From positions 4,347,501-4,411,500 of the forward strand of contig NZ_CP124576.1 of the NCBI RefSeq assembly GCF_000281715.2: a DNA stretch of 64,000 nt, written 5' to 3'. Below the pieces are notes generated by a model. That model saw nothing but the letters and a program-made list of their open reading frames with translations. It had not been told where the DNA came from and did no database searches. Shown piece by piece: positions 50,906 to 59,006 of this stretch; position 1 is the first letter of the stretch; every line of letters starts with the position of its first letter. Source of the stretch: Sphingobium sp. AP49 (GTDB lineage: Bacteria > Pseudomonadota > Alphaproteobacteria > Sphingomonadales > Sphingomonadaceae). Both the position numbers and the translations under genes were made by a program.

Positions 50906-52072
50906 TCAATAGGATTTGGGCAATTCCAGCACCTTTTCGGCGATGAAATTGAGGATCATGTGGGGGCTGACCGGGGCGGTGCGCGGGATCAGCACTTCGC
51001 GCAGCAGCCGTTCGACGTGATATTCCTGGGCATAGCCCATGCCCCCCAGGGTCAGCATCGCGGTATGGCAGGCCTCGAACGCGGATTCGGCGGCGAGATA
51101 TTTGCCGCTGTTCGCCTCCACGCCGCAGTCATCGCCCTTGTCGAACAAAGTGGCGGCCTTCATCACCATCAGGTTCGCGGCCTCCAGCTGCATCCAGCAT
51201 TTGGCGAGCGGATGCTGAATGCCCTGATTCATGCCGATCGGCCGGTCGAAGACGATGCGTTCGCGGGCATAGCGGGCGGCGCGCTGGATCGCGTTGCGGC
51301 CGATGCCGATCGCTTCGGCGCCGAGCAGGATGCGCTCCGGGTTCAGCCCCTTGAGGATGATCCTGAAGCCCTGCCCCTCCTCGCCGATCCGATCCTCCTC
51401 GGGGATGAAGAGGTCGTTGATGAACAGCATGTTCGAGCCGACCGCGTGGCGGCCCATCTTGGGGATCAATTGATGCTCGATCTTCTCGCGATCGAGCCTG
51501 GTGAAGAAGAGAGACAGGCCCTGCGTCTTGTTCTTCACCTGATCGAGCGGCGTGGTGCGGGCAAGCAGCATCATCCGGTCGGCGACATGGGCGTTGGTGA
51601 TCCAGATTTTCTCGCCATTGACGCGATAGCCGCCCTCGACCCGCTCGGCCCGGGTCTTGAGCTTGGTGGTGTCGAGCCCGGTATTGGGTTCGGTCACGGC
51701 AAAGCACATCTTCTCCGCGCCCGAGATGATCGGCGGGATCATCCGCTGCTGCTGTTCTTCCGTCCCGAACAGCGCGATCGGCTCCAGGCTGAAGACCGGG
51801 CCGTGGATGCTGGATGCGGCAGTCATGCCGCCGCCGGCCTCCGCCACCGCCTGCACCATGATCGCCGCCTCGGTAATGCCCAGGCCCGCACCGCCCGCCG
51901 CTTCGGGCATGGCGATGCCCAGCCAGCCGGCGTCGGCCATCGCCCGGTGGAAATCGAACGGGAAGACGGCGTCCTTGTCGCGTTCAAGCCAATAGTCATC
52001 GGGGAACTGGGCGCAGAGCTGGAACACGGCATCGCGGATGTTCCGCTGGTCTTCGGTAAGGGCAAAATCCAC
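50906..52072 (-). CDS. Acyl-CoA dehydrogenase
   Basis: A 388-residue ACAD. FAD/substrate regions: CFAVTEPNTGLDTTKLKTRAERV (in parts), GEKIWITNAHVADRMMLLAR, GMNQGIQHPLAKCWMQLEAA and the C-terminal LGGMGYAQEYHVERLLREVLIPR (in parts), where related enzymes have the catalytic Glu. It oxidises an acyl-CoA to the 2-enoyl-CoA, handing electrons to ETF. No ATG fits; GTG at 52072 gives the family N-terminus VDFALTEDQRNI, with GGA upstream. It is the first gene of the five-gene leftward operon and is divergent from the CoA-transferase at 52238. A full-length stand-alone ACAD, unlike the split pairs near 58-63 kb. Confidence 0.9.
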   Translation of the reverse strand: MDFALTEDQRNIRDAVFQLCAQFPDDYWLERDKDAVFPFDFHRAMADAGWLGIAMPEAAGGAGLGITEAAIMVQAVAEAGGGMTAASSIHGPVFSLEPIALFGTEEQQQRMIPPIISGAEKMCFAVTEPNTGLDTTKLKTRAERVEGGYRVNGEKIWITNAHVADRMMLLARTTPLDQVKNKTQGLSLFFTRLDREKIEHQLIPKMGRHAVGSNMLFINDLFIPEEDRIGEEGQGFRIILKGLNPERILLGAEAIGIGRNAIQRAARYARERIVFDRPIGMNQGIQHPLAKCWMQLEAANLMVMKAATLFDKGDDCGVEANSGKYLAAESAFEACHTAMLTLGGMGYAQEYHVERLLREVLIPRTAPVSPHMILNFIAEKVLELPKSY

Positions 52073-52148
52073 GGGTTTTCCGGCCTTGGCTTGGGGAGGG
52101 TCCAACGGATTTCGGGGTATCAGCGGGCATCCGGCCCGACAATTGAGC

Positions 52149-52170
52149 CGCCCCACATATCGGTGGGGCG
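52149..52170. promoter_or_regulatory. Inverted repeat shared by the two divergent catabolic operons
   Basis: CGCCCCAC (52149-52156), ATATCG, GTGGGGCG (52163-52170) is a perfect 8-bp dyad in the 165-bp gap between the leftward acyl-CoA dehydrogenase and rightward CoA-transferase. It lies ~70-80 bp from either start, suiting a regulator that controls both directions. A second, shorter dyad TTGGC/GCCAA is at 52201-52213. Confidence 0.55.
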
Positions 52171-52237
52171 AAGGGGTTGCGCGTGGATTTCGCGCCGTCC
52201 TTGGCCTAGCCAAAAAGGGATGGAACAGGAGAGCAAG

Positions 52238-53413
52238 ATGAACGCGACGCAGGCGCATGGGGAGGCGCGCAAGGGGCCTTTGGCCGGGATCCGCGTGGTG
52301 GACCTGACCGCCATGGTGTTCGGCCCCTATGCGACCCAGATCATGGCCGACATGGGCGCCGACGTCATCAAGATCGAGCCGCCGGCGGGCGACAATACCC
52401 GCTATATCAACGCCGGACCGACGCCGGAGCTGGGCGGCGTTTTCACCAACGTCAATCGCGGCAAGCGCAGCGTGGTGCTGGACCTGCGGCAGGAGGAGGA
52501 CAAGGCGGCGCTGCGCGCACTGATCGCGACGGCCGATGTCTTCATCCATTCGATGCGGGGCAAGGCGATCGCAAAGCTGGGTTTCGACTATGCCGCAGTG
52601 AAGGCGATCAGGCCCGACATCGTCTACACCAATTGCTATGGCTATAGCCGGCGCGGGCCGGATGGCGACAAGCCCGCCTATGACGACACGATCCAGGCCG
52701 AATGCGGCATTCCCCATCTGCAGCAGTTGATGACCGGCAAGCCCGATTTCATGGCGACGATCATCGCCGACAAGGTGGCGGGCCTCACCGGCCTCTATGC
52801 GACGATGATGGCGCTGTTCCACCGCGAGCGCACCGGCGAGGGGCAGGAGGTGGAAGTCTCCATGTTCGAGACCATGGCCTCCTTCATGCTGACCGAACAT
52901 GCCAGCGGCATGTTGTTCGAGCCGCCGCTGGGTCCGGCCAATTATCACCGCGTCGTCGCCCGCAACCGCAAGCCCTATGCGACCAAGGACGGCCATGTCG
53001 CCGCGCTGGTCTATAATGACAAGCATTGGAACGCCTTCGTCGCGGCGGTGAACCCGCCCTGGGCAACCGAGGAGTTCGACACGCTGACCAAGCGCGCGAA
53101 GCAGATCGACCGGGTCTATGGCCTGCTCGGCGAGACCTTTGCCGAGCGGACGACGCAGGAATGGCTCGACCTGCTGGAGGCACTGCATATCCCCGCCGCG
53201 CCGCTGCGCACCACCGACGAGCTGTTCGACAATGCGCATCTCAACGCGATCGGCTTTTTCGAGACGGTGGAGACGCCGCAGGGGCCGGTACGCTTCCCCG
53301 GCGTGCCGACATGGTTCTCGCAAACGCCGGGCCGGGTTGCAGGTGGCGCGCCGGAACTGGGCGCACATAGCCGGGAAGTGCTGGACGAACTGGGCGTGGT
53401 CGCCCATCGGTAG
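52238..53413 (+). CDS. CaiB/BaiF family III CoA-transferase (2)
   Basis: A 391-residue CoA-transferase with GIRVVDLTAMVFGPYATQIMADMGADVIKIEPP (in parts, ~17-49), NRGKRSVVLDL (73-83), PAYDDTIQAECG with the catalytic Asp (149 or 150) and HRERTGEGQEVEVSMFETMA (part). AGGAG at 52227-52231 supports ATG 52238. It begins the rightward operon: CoA-transferase, Rieske oxygenase, EthD protein, luciferase-like enzyme, exported propeller protein. It likely makes the CoA thioester of the substrate or an intermediate, or detaches CoA before oxygenation. It differs clearly from the family member at 39297. Confidence 0.92.
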   Translation: MNATQAHGEARKGPLAGIRVVDLTAMVFGPYATQIMADMGADVIKIEPPAGDNTRYINAGPTPELGGVFTNVNRGKRSVVLDLRQEEDKAALRALIATADVFIHSMRGKAIAKLGFDYAAVKAIRPDIVYTNCYGYSRRGPDGDKPAYDDTIQAECGIPHLQQLMTGKPDFMATIIADKVAGLTGLYATMMALFHRERTGEGQEVEVSMFETMASFMLTEHASGMLFEPPLGPANYHRVVARNRKPYATKDGHVAALVYNDKHWNAFVAAVNPPWATEEFDTLTKRAKQIDRVYGLLGETFAERTTQEWLDLLEALHIPAAPLRTTDELFDNAHLNAIGFFETVETPQGPVRFPGVPTWFSQTPGRVAGGAPELGAHSREVLDELGVVAHR

Positions 53414-53465
53414 GGCGATGGGTTGGGGCGGCGCCTTGGCGCTCCCCGGCCCGCCCTATACCACT

Positions 53466-53489
53466 TCACCCAAGCAAGACATTGGGTGA
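53466..53489 (+). promoter_or_regulatory. Inverted repeat overlapping the ribosome site of the second Rieske gene
   Basis: TCACCCAA (53466-53473) pairs perfectly with TTGGGTGA (53482-53489) across eight bases. The right arm merges into GGTGAGG, the ribosome-binding site for the ATG at 53498. Folded RNA could hide the ribosome site; as DNA it could be an internal operator. Confidence 0.55.
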
Positions 53490-53497
53490 GGCATGTG

Positions 53498-54898
53498 ATG
53501 GTTGAGGCTGCTGAAATGACGCGCGCGGCGTTCCCGCTGGAAATCAGCGATCCCGAGCGCATTCCTACCGCGCGCTATTATGACGAGGCCTTCTACCAGC
53601 GCGAATGCGAAGAATTATGGCCTCATGTCTGGCAGATGGCCTGCCGTGTCGAACAGGTGCCCGAAGTCGGCGATTGGATCGAATATAGCAATCTGGGCAA
53701 GTCCGTCATCATCGTGCGGACCAAGGACGGTATCCGCGCCTATCATAATGCCTGCCGCCATCGCGGCGTGCCGCTGACCGAGGGCAGCCATGGCAATTGC
53801 AAGGGCAAGGGGTTCATCTGCCCCTTCCATGGCTGGCGCTGGAATATCGAGGGCAAGAATACCTTCGTCTATGGCCGGCACATGTTCTCCGAGCATCAGC
53901 TGGACGAGCAGGACCTGGCCCTGCGCCCTTGCCGTACCGAGATCGAGATGGGCTGCGTCTTCATCAATTTCGATGACGAGGCGCCGTCGCTGCGCGAGCA
54001 GCTTGGCCCGCTGGCGATCGGGCTGGAGGCCTATAATGCCGACAAGATGCGCGCCGAATGGTGTTTCGGCACGGTCCTGCCGGCCAATTGGAAGATCGCG
54101 ATGGAAGCCTTCATGGAAGGCTATCATGTCATGCGCACCCATCCGCAGCTGCAGCAGAAGGTGCCGATCCTCTATAACATGATGTACGGCATGGACACCG
54201 GCGGGATCGGCGTGCCGATCAATCCCAACCGGTCGATGAAGGAAAATATCGAGGACCAGGTCGAGCATATGCAGTTGCTGAGCGACGGCATGGCCGGCAT
54301 GTGCCACGCCAAGGATGTCGCCGTCGCCCGCACCCTGATCGACGTCGAACTGCCCGAGGATCCGGGCCAGGCGATCATGCAATGGTTCGGCATGGTCAAT
54401 CATTTCGTGACCCAGGCCGGGCAGGCACGCGGCGAGCCGACGCCCGACCTCAACAAGATCGCGGTCGAAACCCCGGTCAAGTCGGTCGAGTTCATCTTCC
54501 CCAATTATTTCCTGCTGCCCTTCCTTTCCAGCATGGCCGCTTATCGCATCCGCCCGCTCGGCCCGGAAAGCTGCATGTTCGAGCTGTGGTCGCTGACCCA
54601 TTTTGCCGAGGGGCAGGAGCCGCCGGTGGTGATGGAGCCGGTGATGCTGCCCTATGACAGCGACCAGTTCCCGATGATCCCGCGCCAGGATTATTCCAAC
54701 ATCCCGATCCAGCAGAAGGGCCTTCATGCCGAAGGGTTCGACTTCATGCGCCTGTCCAAGGATATCGAAGGGCTGATCAGCAATTACCAGCGGATCATCG
54801 ACGGCTATCTGAACGGCGTGTCGCCCGACAAGCTGGTTGCAGGCACGCAGAAGCTGGCCGGCAATTTCGACGGACCGATCGTCGACCTGGGCTTCTGA
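53498..54898 (+). CDS. Rieske non-heme iron oxygenase, large subunit (2)
   Basis: A 466-residue alpha-type subunit from MVEAAEMTRAAFPLEI. Rieske ligands are Cys86/His88 (NACRHRG) and Cys108/His111 (CPFHGW); the iron site AMEAFMEGYHVMRTH gives His208 and His213. ATG 53498 has GGTGAGG at suitable distance; the frame open back to 53423 has no ribosome site. Unlike Rieske protein 1, the first Rieske loop reads CRH, and the catalytic domains differ, so they are distant paralogues acting on different substrates or positions. It needs ferredoxin and reductase; only a ferredoxin (60295) is in the window. It is followed by an EthD-domain gene after 20 bp. Confidence 0.92.
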   Translation: MVEAAEMTRAAFPLEISDPERIPTARYYDEAFYQRECEELWPHVWQMACRVEQVPEVGDWIEYSNLGKSVIIVRTKDGIRAYHNACRHRGVPLTEGSHGNCKGKGFICPFHGWRWNIEGKNTFVYGRHMFSEHQLDEQDLALRPCRTEIEMGCVFINFDDEAPSLREQLGPLAIGLEAYNADKMRAEWCFGTVLPANWKIAMEAFMEGYHVMRTHPQLQQKVPILYNMMYGMDTGGIGVPINPNRSMKENIEDQVEHMQLLSDGMAGMCHAKDVAVARTLIDVELPEDPGQAIMQWFGMVNHFVTQAGQARGEPTPDLNKIAVETPVKSVEFIFPNYFLLPFLSSMAAYRIRPLGPESCMFELWSLTHFAEGQEPPVVMEPVMLPYDSDQFPMIPRQDYSNIPIQQKGLHAEGFDFMRLSKDIEGLISNYQRIIDGYLNGVSPDKLVAGTQKLAGNFDGPIVDLGF

Positions 54899-54918
54899 AC
54901 GCATAGGGAGGCGCGGCG

Positions 54919-55269
54919 ATGCACAAGCTGGTCATCCTGCTCAAACGTCGCGCCGACCTGACACCGGAACAGTTCCGGGCCTATTATGAAGGGCAGCATG
55001 CCCCGCTATGCCTGCGCTACATGATCGGCGTCAGCCATTATGCGCGCCGCTATATCGGCCCGGGGCCGGGTATGCCGGACCTGCCCTTCGACGTCATCAC
55101 CGAGGTGTGGATCAAGGATCGCGCGGCGTTCGACATGGTGCTGGACGCGATGGGCAAGGGCATTCTGCCCGACGATGTGATCGCCGACGAGGCACAATTG
55201 TTCGACCGCGCCCAGTCGCGCTTCTGCGCCATGCTGGCCGAACATGAGACGCATATTCCGGCGACATGA
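54919..55269 (+). CDS. EthD-domain protein
   Basis: A 116-residue dimeric alpha/beta-barrel protein: MHKLVILLKRRADLTPEQFRAYYEGQHAPL (in parts) is the EthD signature, with the WIKDRAAFDMVLDAMG helix and an EAQLFDRAQ segment at the C-terminus, where EthD proteins usually have a LFxD pattern. EthD-like proteins are small partners or cofactor-free oxygenases/isomerases in ether and polyketide metabolism; their chemistry is often unknown. It lies 20 bp after the Rieske gene and 13 bp before the luciferase-like gene, so co-translation is near certain. It could process the unstable product of the oxygenase. Confidence 0.88.
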   Translation: MHKLVILLKRRADLTPEQFRAYYEGQHAPLCLRYMIGVSHYARRYIGPGPGMPDLPFDVITEVWIKDRAAFDMVLDAMGKGILPDDVIADEAQLFDRAQSRFCAMLAEHETHIPAT

Positions 55270-55282
55270 AGGGACGACAGGC

Positions 55283-56203
55283 ATGAAATTCGCGTTCGGC
55301 ATGCCCCGGCTGATCGAGCTGAAGGCGACGATGCAGCCCTGGGAATTGTCGGTCACGGGGGCGGACCAGACGCGGCTGGCCAAGCTGGCCGATGACCTCG
55401 GCTATGACATGATCAGCGTGCCGGAACATTTCCTGATCCCCCGCGCCCATGTCGATCTGTCGGGGCCGCATCATTTCCATGCCTATGCGGCGATGGGCTA
55501 TTATGCCGGCGCGACCAGTCGTATCCGCATCAACAGCTCGATCGCGATCCTGCCGCTGCAGCATCCCGCGATCACCGCCAAGGCGCTGTCGACGATCGAC
55601 TGGTTGTCGGGCGGCCGGGCGATGGTGACCTTTGGCGCGGGCTGGCTGGAGGAGGAGTTCGACCTGCTCGGCGCCCCCTTCCACCAGCGCGGGCGGATGT
55701 GCGACGAATATTTGGCTGCGATCGTCGAGCTGTGGACCAGCGACGATCCACATTATGAGGGCGAGTTCGTGTCCTTCCGCGACGTCGCCTTTGCGCCGCG
55801 CCCGGTGCAGCAGCCGCATCTGCCGATCTGGATGGGCGGGGAAGCCGACGCGGTGTTGAAGCGCGCCGCGCGCCATGCCAGCGGCTGGTGGCCCTATCTG
55901 ACCAAGCCCGAGGATATCCCGGCGAAGATCGACTTCATCAAGTCGCAGTCCGGCTATGACGGCCGCCCGTTCGACGTGATGTACGGCTTTGCCACCAGCC
56001 GGGTCGGCGAAGGCCATGCCGTGGTCGACGATCCGCGCGCCCGGCCGGGCATGACCGCGCCGGAGATCATCGATCGGCTCGGCTGGTTCCAGACGCTGGG
56101 CGTGACCATGAGTTCGGTGCCGATCCCGGCGGTGCGCAGCATCAGCGAATATGAGGATTATGCCCGCTGGGTGATCGAGGAGATCAAACCCAGGCTGGCC
56201 TGA
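55283..56203 (+). CDS. Luciferase-like (LLM class) flavin-dependent oxidoreductase (2)
   Basis: A 306-residue TIM-barrel LLM protein, starting MKFAFGMPRLIEL. Family features: ISVPEHFLIP, INSSIAILPLQHPAITAKALSTIDWLSGGR (in parts), GAGWLEEEFDLLG and the PHLPIWMGGEADAVLKRAARHASGWWP block (in parts), which matches the F420/FMN-type LLM subfamily seen in actinobacteria and sphingomonads. It would oxidise or oxygenate an organic substrate, e.g. Baeyer-Villiger ring insertion. ATG 55283 is preceded by GGGACGACAGG. Fourth gene of the rightward operon. No flavin reductase gene is nearby. Not closely related to the LLM at 9291. Confidence 0.9.
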   Translation: MKFAFGMPRLIELKATMQPWELSVTGADQTRLAKLADDLGYDMISVPEHFLIPRAHVDLSGPHHFHAYAAMGYYAGATSRIRINSSIAILPLQHPAITAKALSTIDWLSGGRAMVTFGAGWLEEEFDLLGAPFHQRGRMCDEYLAAIVELWTSDDPHYEGEFVSFRDVAFAPRPVQQPHLPIWMGGEADAVLKRAARHASGWWPYLTKPEDIPAKIDFIKSQSGYDGRPFDVMYGFATSRVGEGHAVVDDPRARPGMTAPEIIDRLGWFQTLGVTMSSVPIPAVRSISEYEDYARWVIEEIKPRLA

Positions 56204-56225
56204 CAAGAACAGATTGAGGAGAAGG

Positions 56226-58088
56226 ATGATGGCAGGCAGGCTTATGGGCGGAGCCACACTGATCCCGGCGTCGCTGCTGCTGGTCGTGGGACATCAGGCC
56301 GTTGCTACCACTACCCCACCCAGCCACGAGCGGGTGGTGATCGATGCCCTGCCGCTGCCGCCGACCGCGCCATCCGATACGCCTGGCGCCTGTACCACCG
56401 CAATCAATCCGCGCGCTACCGGCTGCATGTCCGCCCATTATTTCGCGCTGCAGGCGGGCAGCTTCCTGCCGGACGGGCGTCATGTCGTGGCGCGGGTGAC
56501 GTTTGCCGGGGCATCCGATCCTGCCAGTCCCTATCGCGGCGAGCAGTTGATCCTGGTCAAGACCGATGGCAGTCGTTTCGCCAATGGCGATGCTTGGAAA
56601 TGCCTCAGCTGCGGCATGACCGATCCGATGCCGCGAGACATGAGCTATCCCCAAAGCTTTCATGACGGTCGCCGCGTTCTGGCTGGCAGCACCATATTCG
56701 ACTGCGGCACACTCGCGCTGACCGATGATCGCTGTACGCCGACCGGGATCCGCGCCTATCCGGTCCACTGGCAGGTCAGCGCCGACGACAGCGGCCGACC
56801 CGGCATGATGCGGGAGTTGCGCCTCCATCCCGACAATGACCATATCGGCTTCAATGCGGTGGCGATCAACGACGGGCGCATGGACCAGTTCGGCTATACC
56901 GCCCGGCTGCACTTCAATGCCCCTAAGGCACGTTATGATCTGGAACAGGTCAACCTGCTGTTCCGGCCGGGAATCGAGAATCGCACGTTGCGGCCCGTGC
57001 CGGGCAAGCCGGGACAATTGGAGATCAACAAGGCGGGGATCGAGGTCGGCGAATTTCGCGGCTTCACCGCCGACGGCCGCGAAGCCGTCTATGTCGGTTA
57101 TCCATGGGAATCGTCGAACATCGACATTTTTGCGGTTGGCCTGGCCGACGGCAGGGTGCGCCGCCTGACCAGCCACCCCGAATATGTCGACCCGGTCGAT
57201 TTTTCGCCCGACGGCCAATGGATGGCGATAGAGGATACGCGCGGCACAGATCGGCAGATGTTCCTGGCGGCGATGCGCGGCATTCCGCCGATCACCGACC
57301 TGCTCAGTTCCAGCGCCGTATCCTCCACTCGCAACAATATGGATCGACGTTTCTTCAACCTGGTGCTGCTCGACGCGCAGGGCGATCGTGGCGCCTATAT
57401 GGGCCAGATATTGACCGATCAGCCCGGCGTACCGGGATCGGCGGGCGATCCCAACTGGAACGCGATGGCCGACCCACGCTGGTCGCCCGACAGCCGGGCC
57501 ATCGTCTATTGGCAGGCGCTGGCAACCACGCCGGCCTGCGGCGGCGCCAATCCGCTGCCCTGTCCGACCTCGACCGAGCCGGGCGGTCGCCATGCTCGGC
57601 TGATGATCGCCCGCTTGCCCGATCGCAAGGCAAGCGCCGCGGTAAAGCCGGTTGCCCTGCCCGACCGGATCGGCTGGGCGACGGCCTATGTTCCGGGCAT
57701 GCCTACCCCCAAGAGAGCGTTACTGCCGGCGGGCGACTATGTGCTGCATGGGCTGAAGTCCGGAACGGCACAGGTGCGCGTCGTCCAGCGCGCCGACGGC
57801 AAGGCGATCGATAGCATCTCTGCCCGTTACCAGAATTATTCCGACGATGGACGCAGCCAGATCAACGGCGGCGAGTCGGTCAGCGAAAAACGCGCCAATC
57901 CGCAGACGACACAAATATTGTGGAAATCCGACCTGCGCCAGAGCGGCGCAGTATCCGGCAGCAAGACATCAAGTCCGGATGGTTTCGCCCTATCGATCGA
58001 CGTGATGGTGAACAAGCTGGAAGCAGCCGGCACACTCAGCACGATGATCGACGGCAAGACCTATAAACAACCTGCAAACGGTACCTGA
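56226..58088 (+). CDS. Exported PD40/TolB-like beta-propeller protein of unknown function
   Basis: A 620-residue precursor. The signal peptide is MMAGRLMGGATLIPASLLL then VVGHQAVA; the ribosome site AGGAG at 56217-56221 favours ATG 56226 or 56229. The body has WD40-like/PD40 repeats: FSPDGQWMAIEDTRGTD, PRWSPDSRAIVYW and related blade strands, plus CLSCGM and other cysteine pairs that may form periplasmic disulfides. No peptidase triad or TolB-specific N-domain is recognised. It begins 22 bp after the LLM gene, ending the rightward operon, so it may bind or process the substrate in the periplasm. Function unassigned. Confidence 0.8.
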   Translation: MMAGRLMGGATLIPASLLLVVGHQAVATTTPPSHERVVIDALPLPPTAPSDTPGACTTAINPRATGCMSAHYFALQAGSFLPDGRHVVARVTFAGASDPASPYRGEQLILVKTDGSRFANGDAWKCLSCGMTDPMPRDMSYPQSFHDGRRVLAGSTIFDCGTLALTDDRCTPTGIRAYPVHWQVSADDSGRPGMMRELRLHPDNDHIGFNAVAINDGRMDQFGYTARLHFNAPKARYDLEQVNLLFRPGIENRTLRPVPGKPGQLEINKAGIEVGEFRGFTADGREAVYVGYPWESSNIDIFAVGLADGRVRRLTSHPEYVDPVDFSPDGQWMAIEDTRGTDRQMFLAAMRGIPPITDLLSSSAVSSTRNNMDRRFFNLVLLDAQGDRGAYMGQILTDQPGVPGSAGDPNWNAMADPRWSPDSRAIVYWQALATTPACGGANPLPCPTSTEPGGRHARLMIARLPDRKASAAVKPVALPDRIGWATAYVPGMPTPKRALLPAGDYVLHGLKSGTAQVRVVQRADGKAIDSISARYQNYSDDGRSQINGGESVSEKRANPQTTQILWKSDLRQSGAVSGSKTSSPDGFALSIDVMVNKLEAAGTLSTMIDGKTYKQPANGT

Positions 58089-58091
58089 GGA

Positions 58092-59006
58092 TCAGCCCCA
58101 GAGCGCATCGGCGGCGGCGAGCGCCTGCCCGCCACGTCCGCCCAGATCGCCGATCAGCGCCTTGAGCCGATAGGTCCACAGGTGCAGCGGATGCTCCAGC
58201 GTCACCCCCATGGCGCCGAGGAACTGGTGGAAATCATAGACGCTCGTCCGCGCCGATTCCTGAGCATAGAGCGCGGCCAGCGCCGCGTCGCCCGCGTCCA
58301 GTGTGCCGGCTGCTTTCATCGCCAGCCAGTACAGGCCGTTCGCGCGCACCTGTGCCTCGGCCAGGCGGTGGCGCAGCGCCTGGAAGGTGGCGAGGGGCCG
58401 GCCGAACTGCTGGCGGTCGGTGACATAGGTGGCCGTGCTGTCCAGCGCGGCGGCGAGCAGGCCCGCCGCCTCTGCCGCCAGCGCCACGCGCCAGCGGGTG
58501 CGGATATCGCCGGCCGACACGTCATGATCGGTCAGGTCGTCGGGCTGAGCGATCAGGCTGCCCATCGGATAGGCATAAAGGGCTTCGGGTTCGGTCCGGA
58601 CATGCTCGGGACCTGCGACGAAGCTGCGCACCCGGTCCGGTCCGACCAGCAGCACCGTCGCGCCCGGCGCAAGGAAACGGATCGGACGATGCGCCTTCCC
58701 TTCCTCCCCCAGGCAAAGCGGACGCGGCGTCGCATCACCCAGCAATGGGCGGATGAGAGCGCTGGCCGCAGCCTCCACCGCCTGCGGCAGGCGGGCCAGC
58801 CGTTCGACCACCAAGGCGGCGCTGATCGCGCCCAGATCGGGATCGAAGCCGATGTCGAGGAAGCCGCCCTCCGCCAGGTCGCGGTCGAGCGCGTCACTGG
58901 TAAGGGCAAAGCCCGCCTCATGCAGCGTCGCGCCGGCATAGGGCCGGGTCAGCGTGTCGATCGCGTCGAGGATCGCGATCTGGTCGTCGGTCAGGGACAG
59001 GTCCAT
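58092..59006 (-). CDS. Acyl-CoA dehydrogenase, small/partner subunit (pair A)
   Basis: A 304-residue ACAD-fold protein with a normal C-terminal helical domain (WRVALAAEAAGLLAAALDSTATYVTDRQQFGRPLATFQALRHRLAEA, in parts) but a degenerate N-terminal/middle domain and no recognisable catalytic Glu. This fits the alpha2beta2 heteromeric acyl-CoA dehydrogenases known from steroid side-chain degradation, where two unlike half-active proteins form one enzyme. Its start overlaps the stop of the large-subunit gene (59006-59008 region, ATGA), so the pair is co-translated. The long tail-to-tail neighbour at 58088 is the propeller gene. Substrate probably a bulky acyl-CoA. Confidence 0.87.
   Translation of the reverse strand: MDLSLTDDQIAILDAIDTLTRPYAGATLHEAGFALTSDALDRDLAEGGFLDIGFDPDLGAISAALVVERLARLPQAVEAAASALIRPLLGDATPRPLCLGEEGKAHRPIRFLAPGATVLLVGPDRVRSFVAGPEHVRTEPEALYAYPMGSLIAQPDDLTDHDVSAGDIRTRWRVALAAEAAGLLAAALDSTATYVTDRQQFGRPLATFQALRHRLAEAQVRANGLYWLAMKAAGTLDAGDAALAALYAQESARTSVYDFHQFLGAMGVTLEHPLHLWTYRLKALIGDLGGRGGQALAAADALWG

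Noticed and set aside
50906..53413. Very long open frames on both strands (over 800 codons each) covering the acyl-CoA dehydrogenase and CoA-transferase genes
   Set aside because: Each frame is a real gene (50906-52072 minus, 52238-53413 plus) extended by antisense reading of the other. The added parts match no family and arise from the scarcity of stop codons opposite GC-rich genes.
9291..56203. A bioluminescence (lux) system, from LuxC/LuxE-like proteins and luciferase-fold enzymes
   Set aside because: The luciferase-like proteins are ordinary LLM-class oxidoreductases located far away and in different operons; luxA/luxB heterodimer, luxD and luxG are not present.
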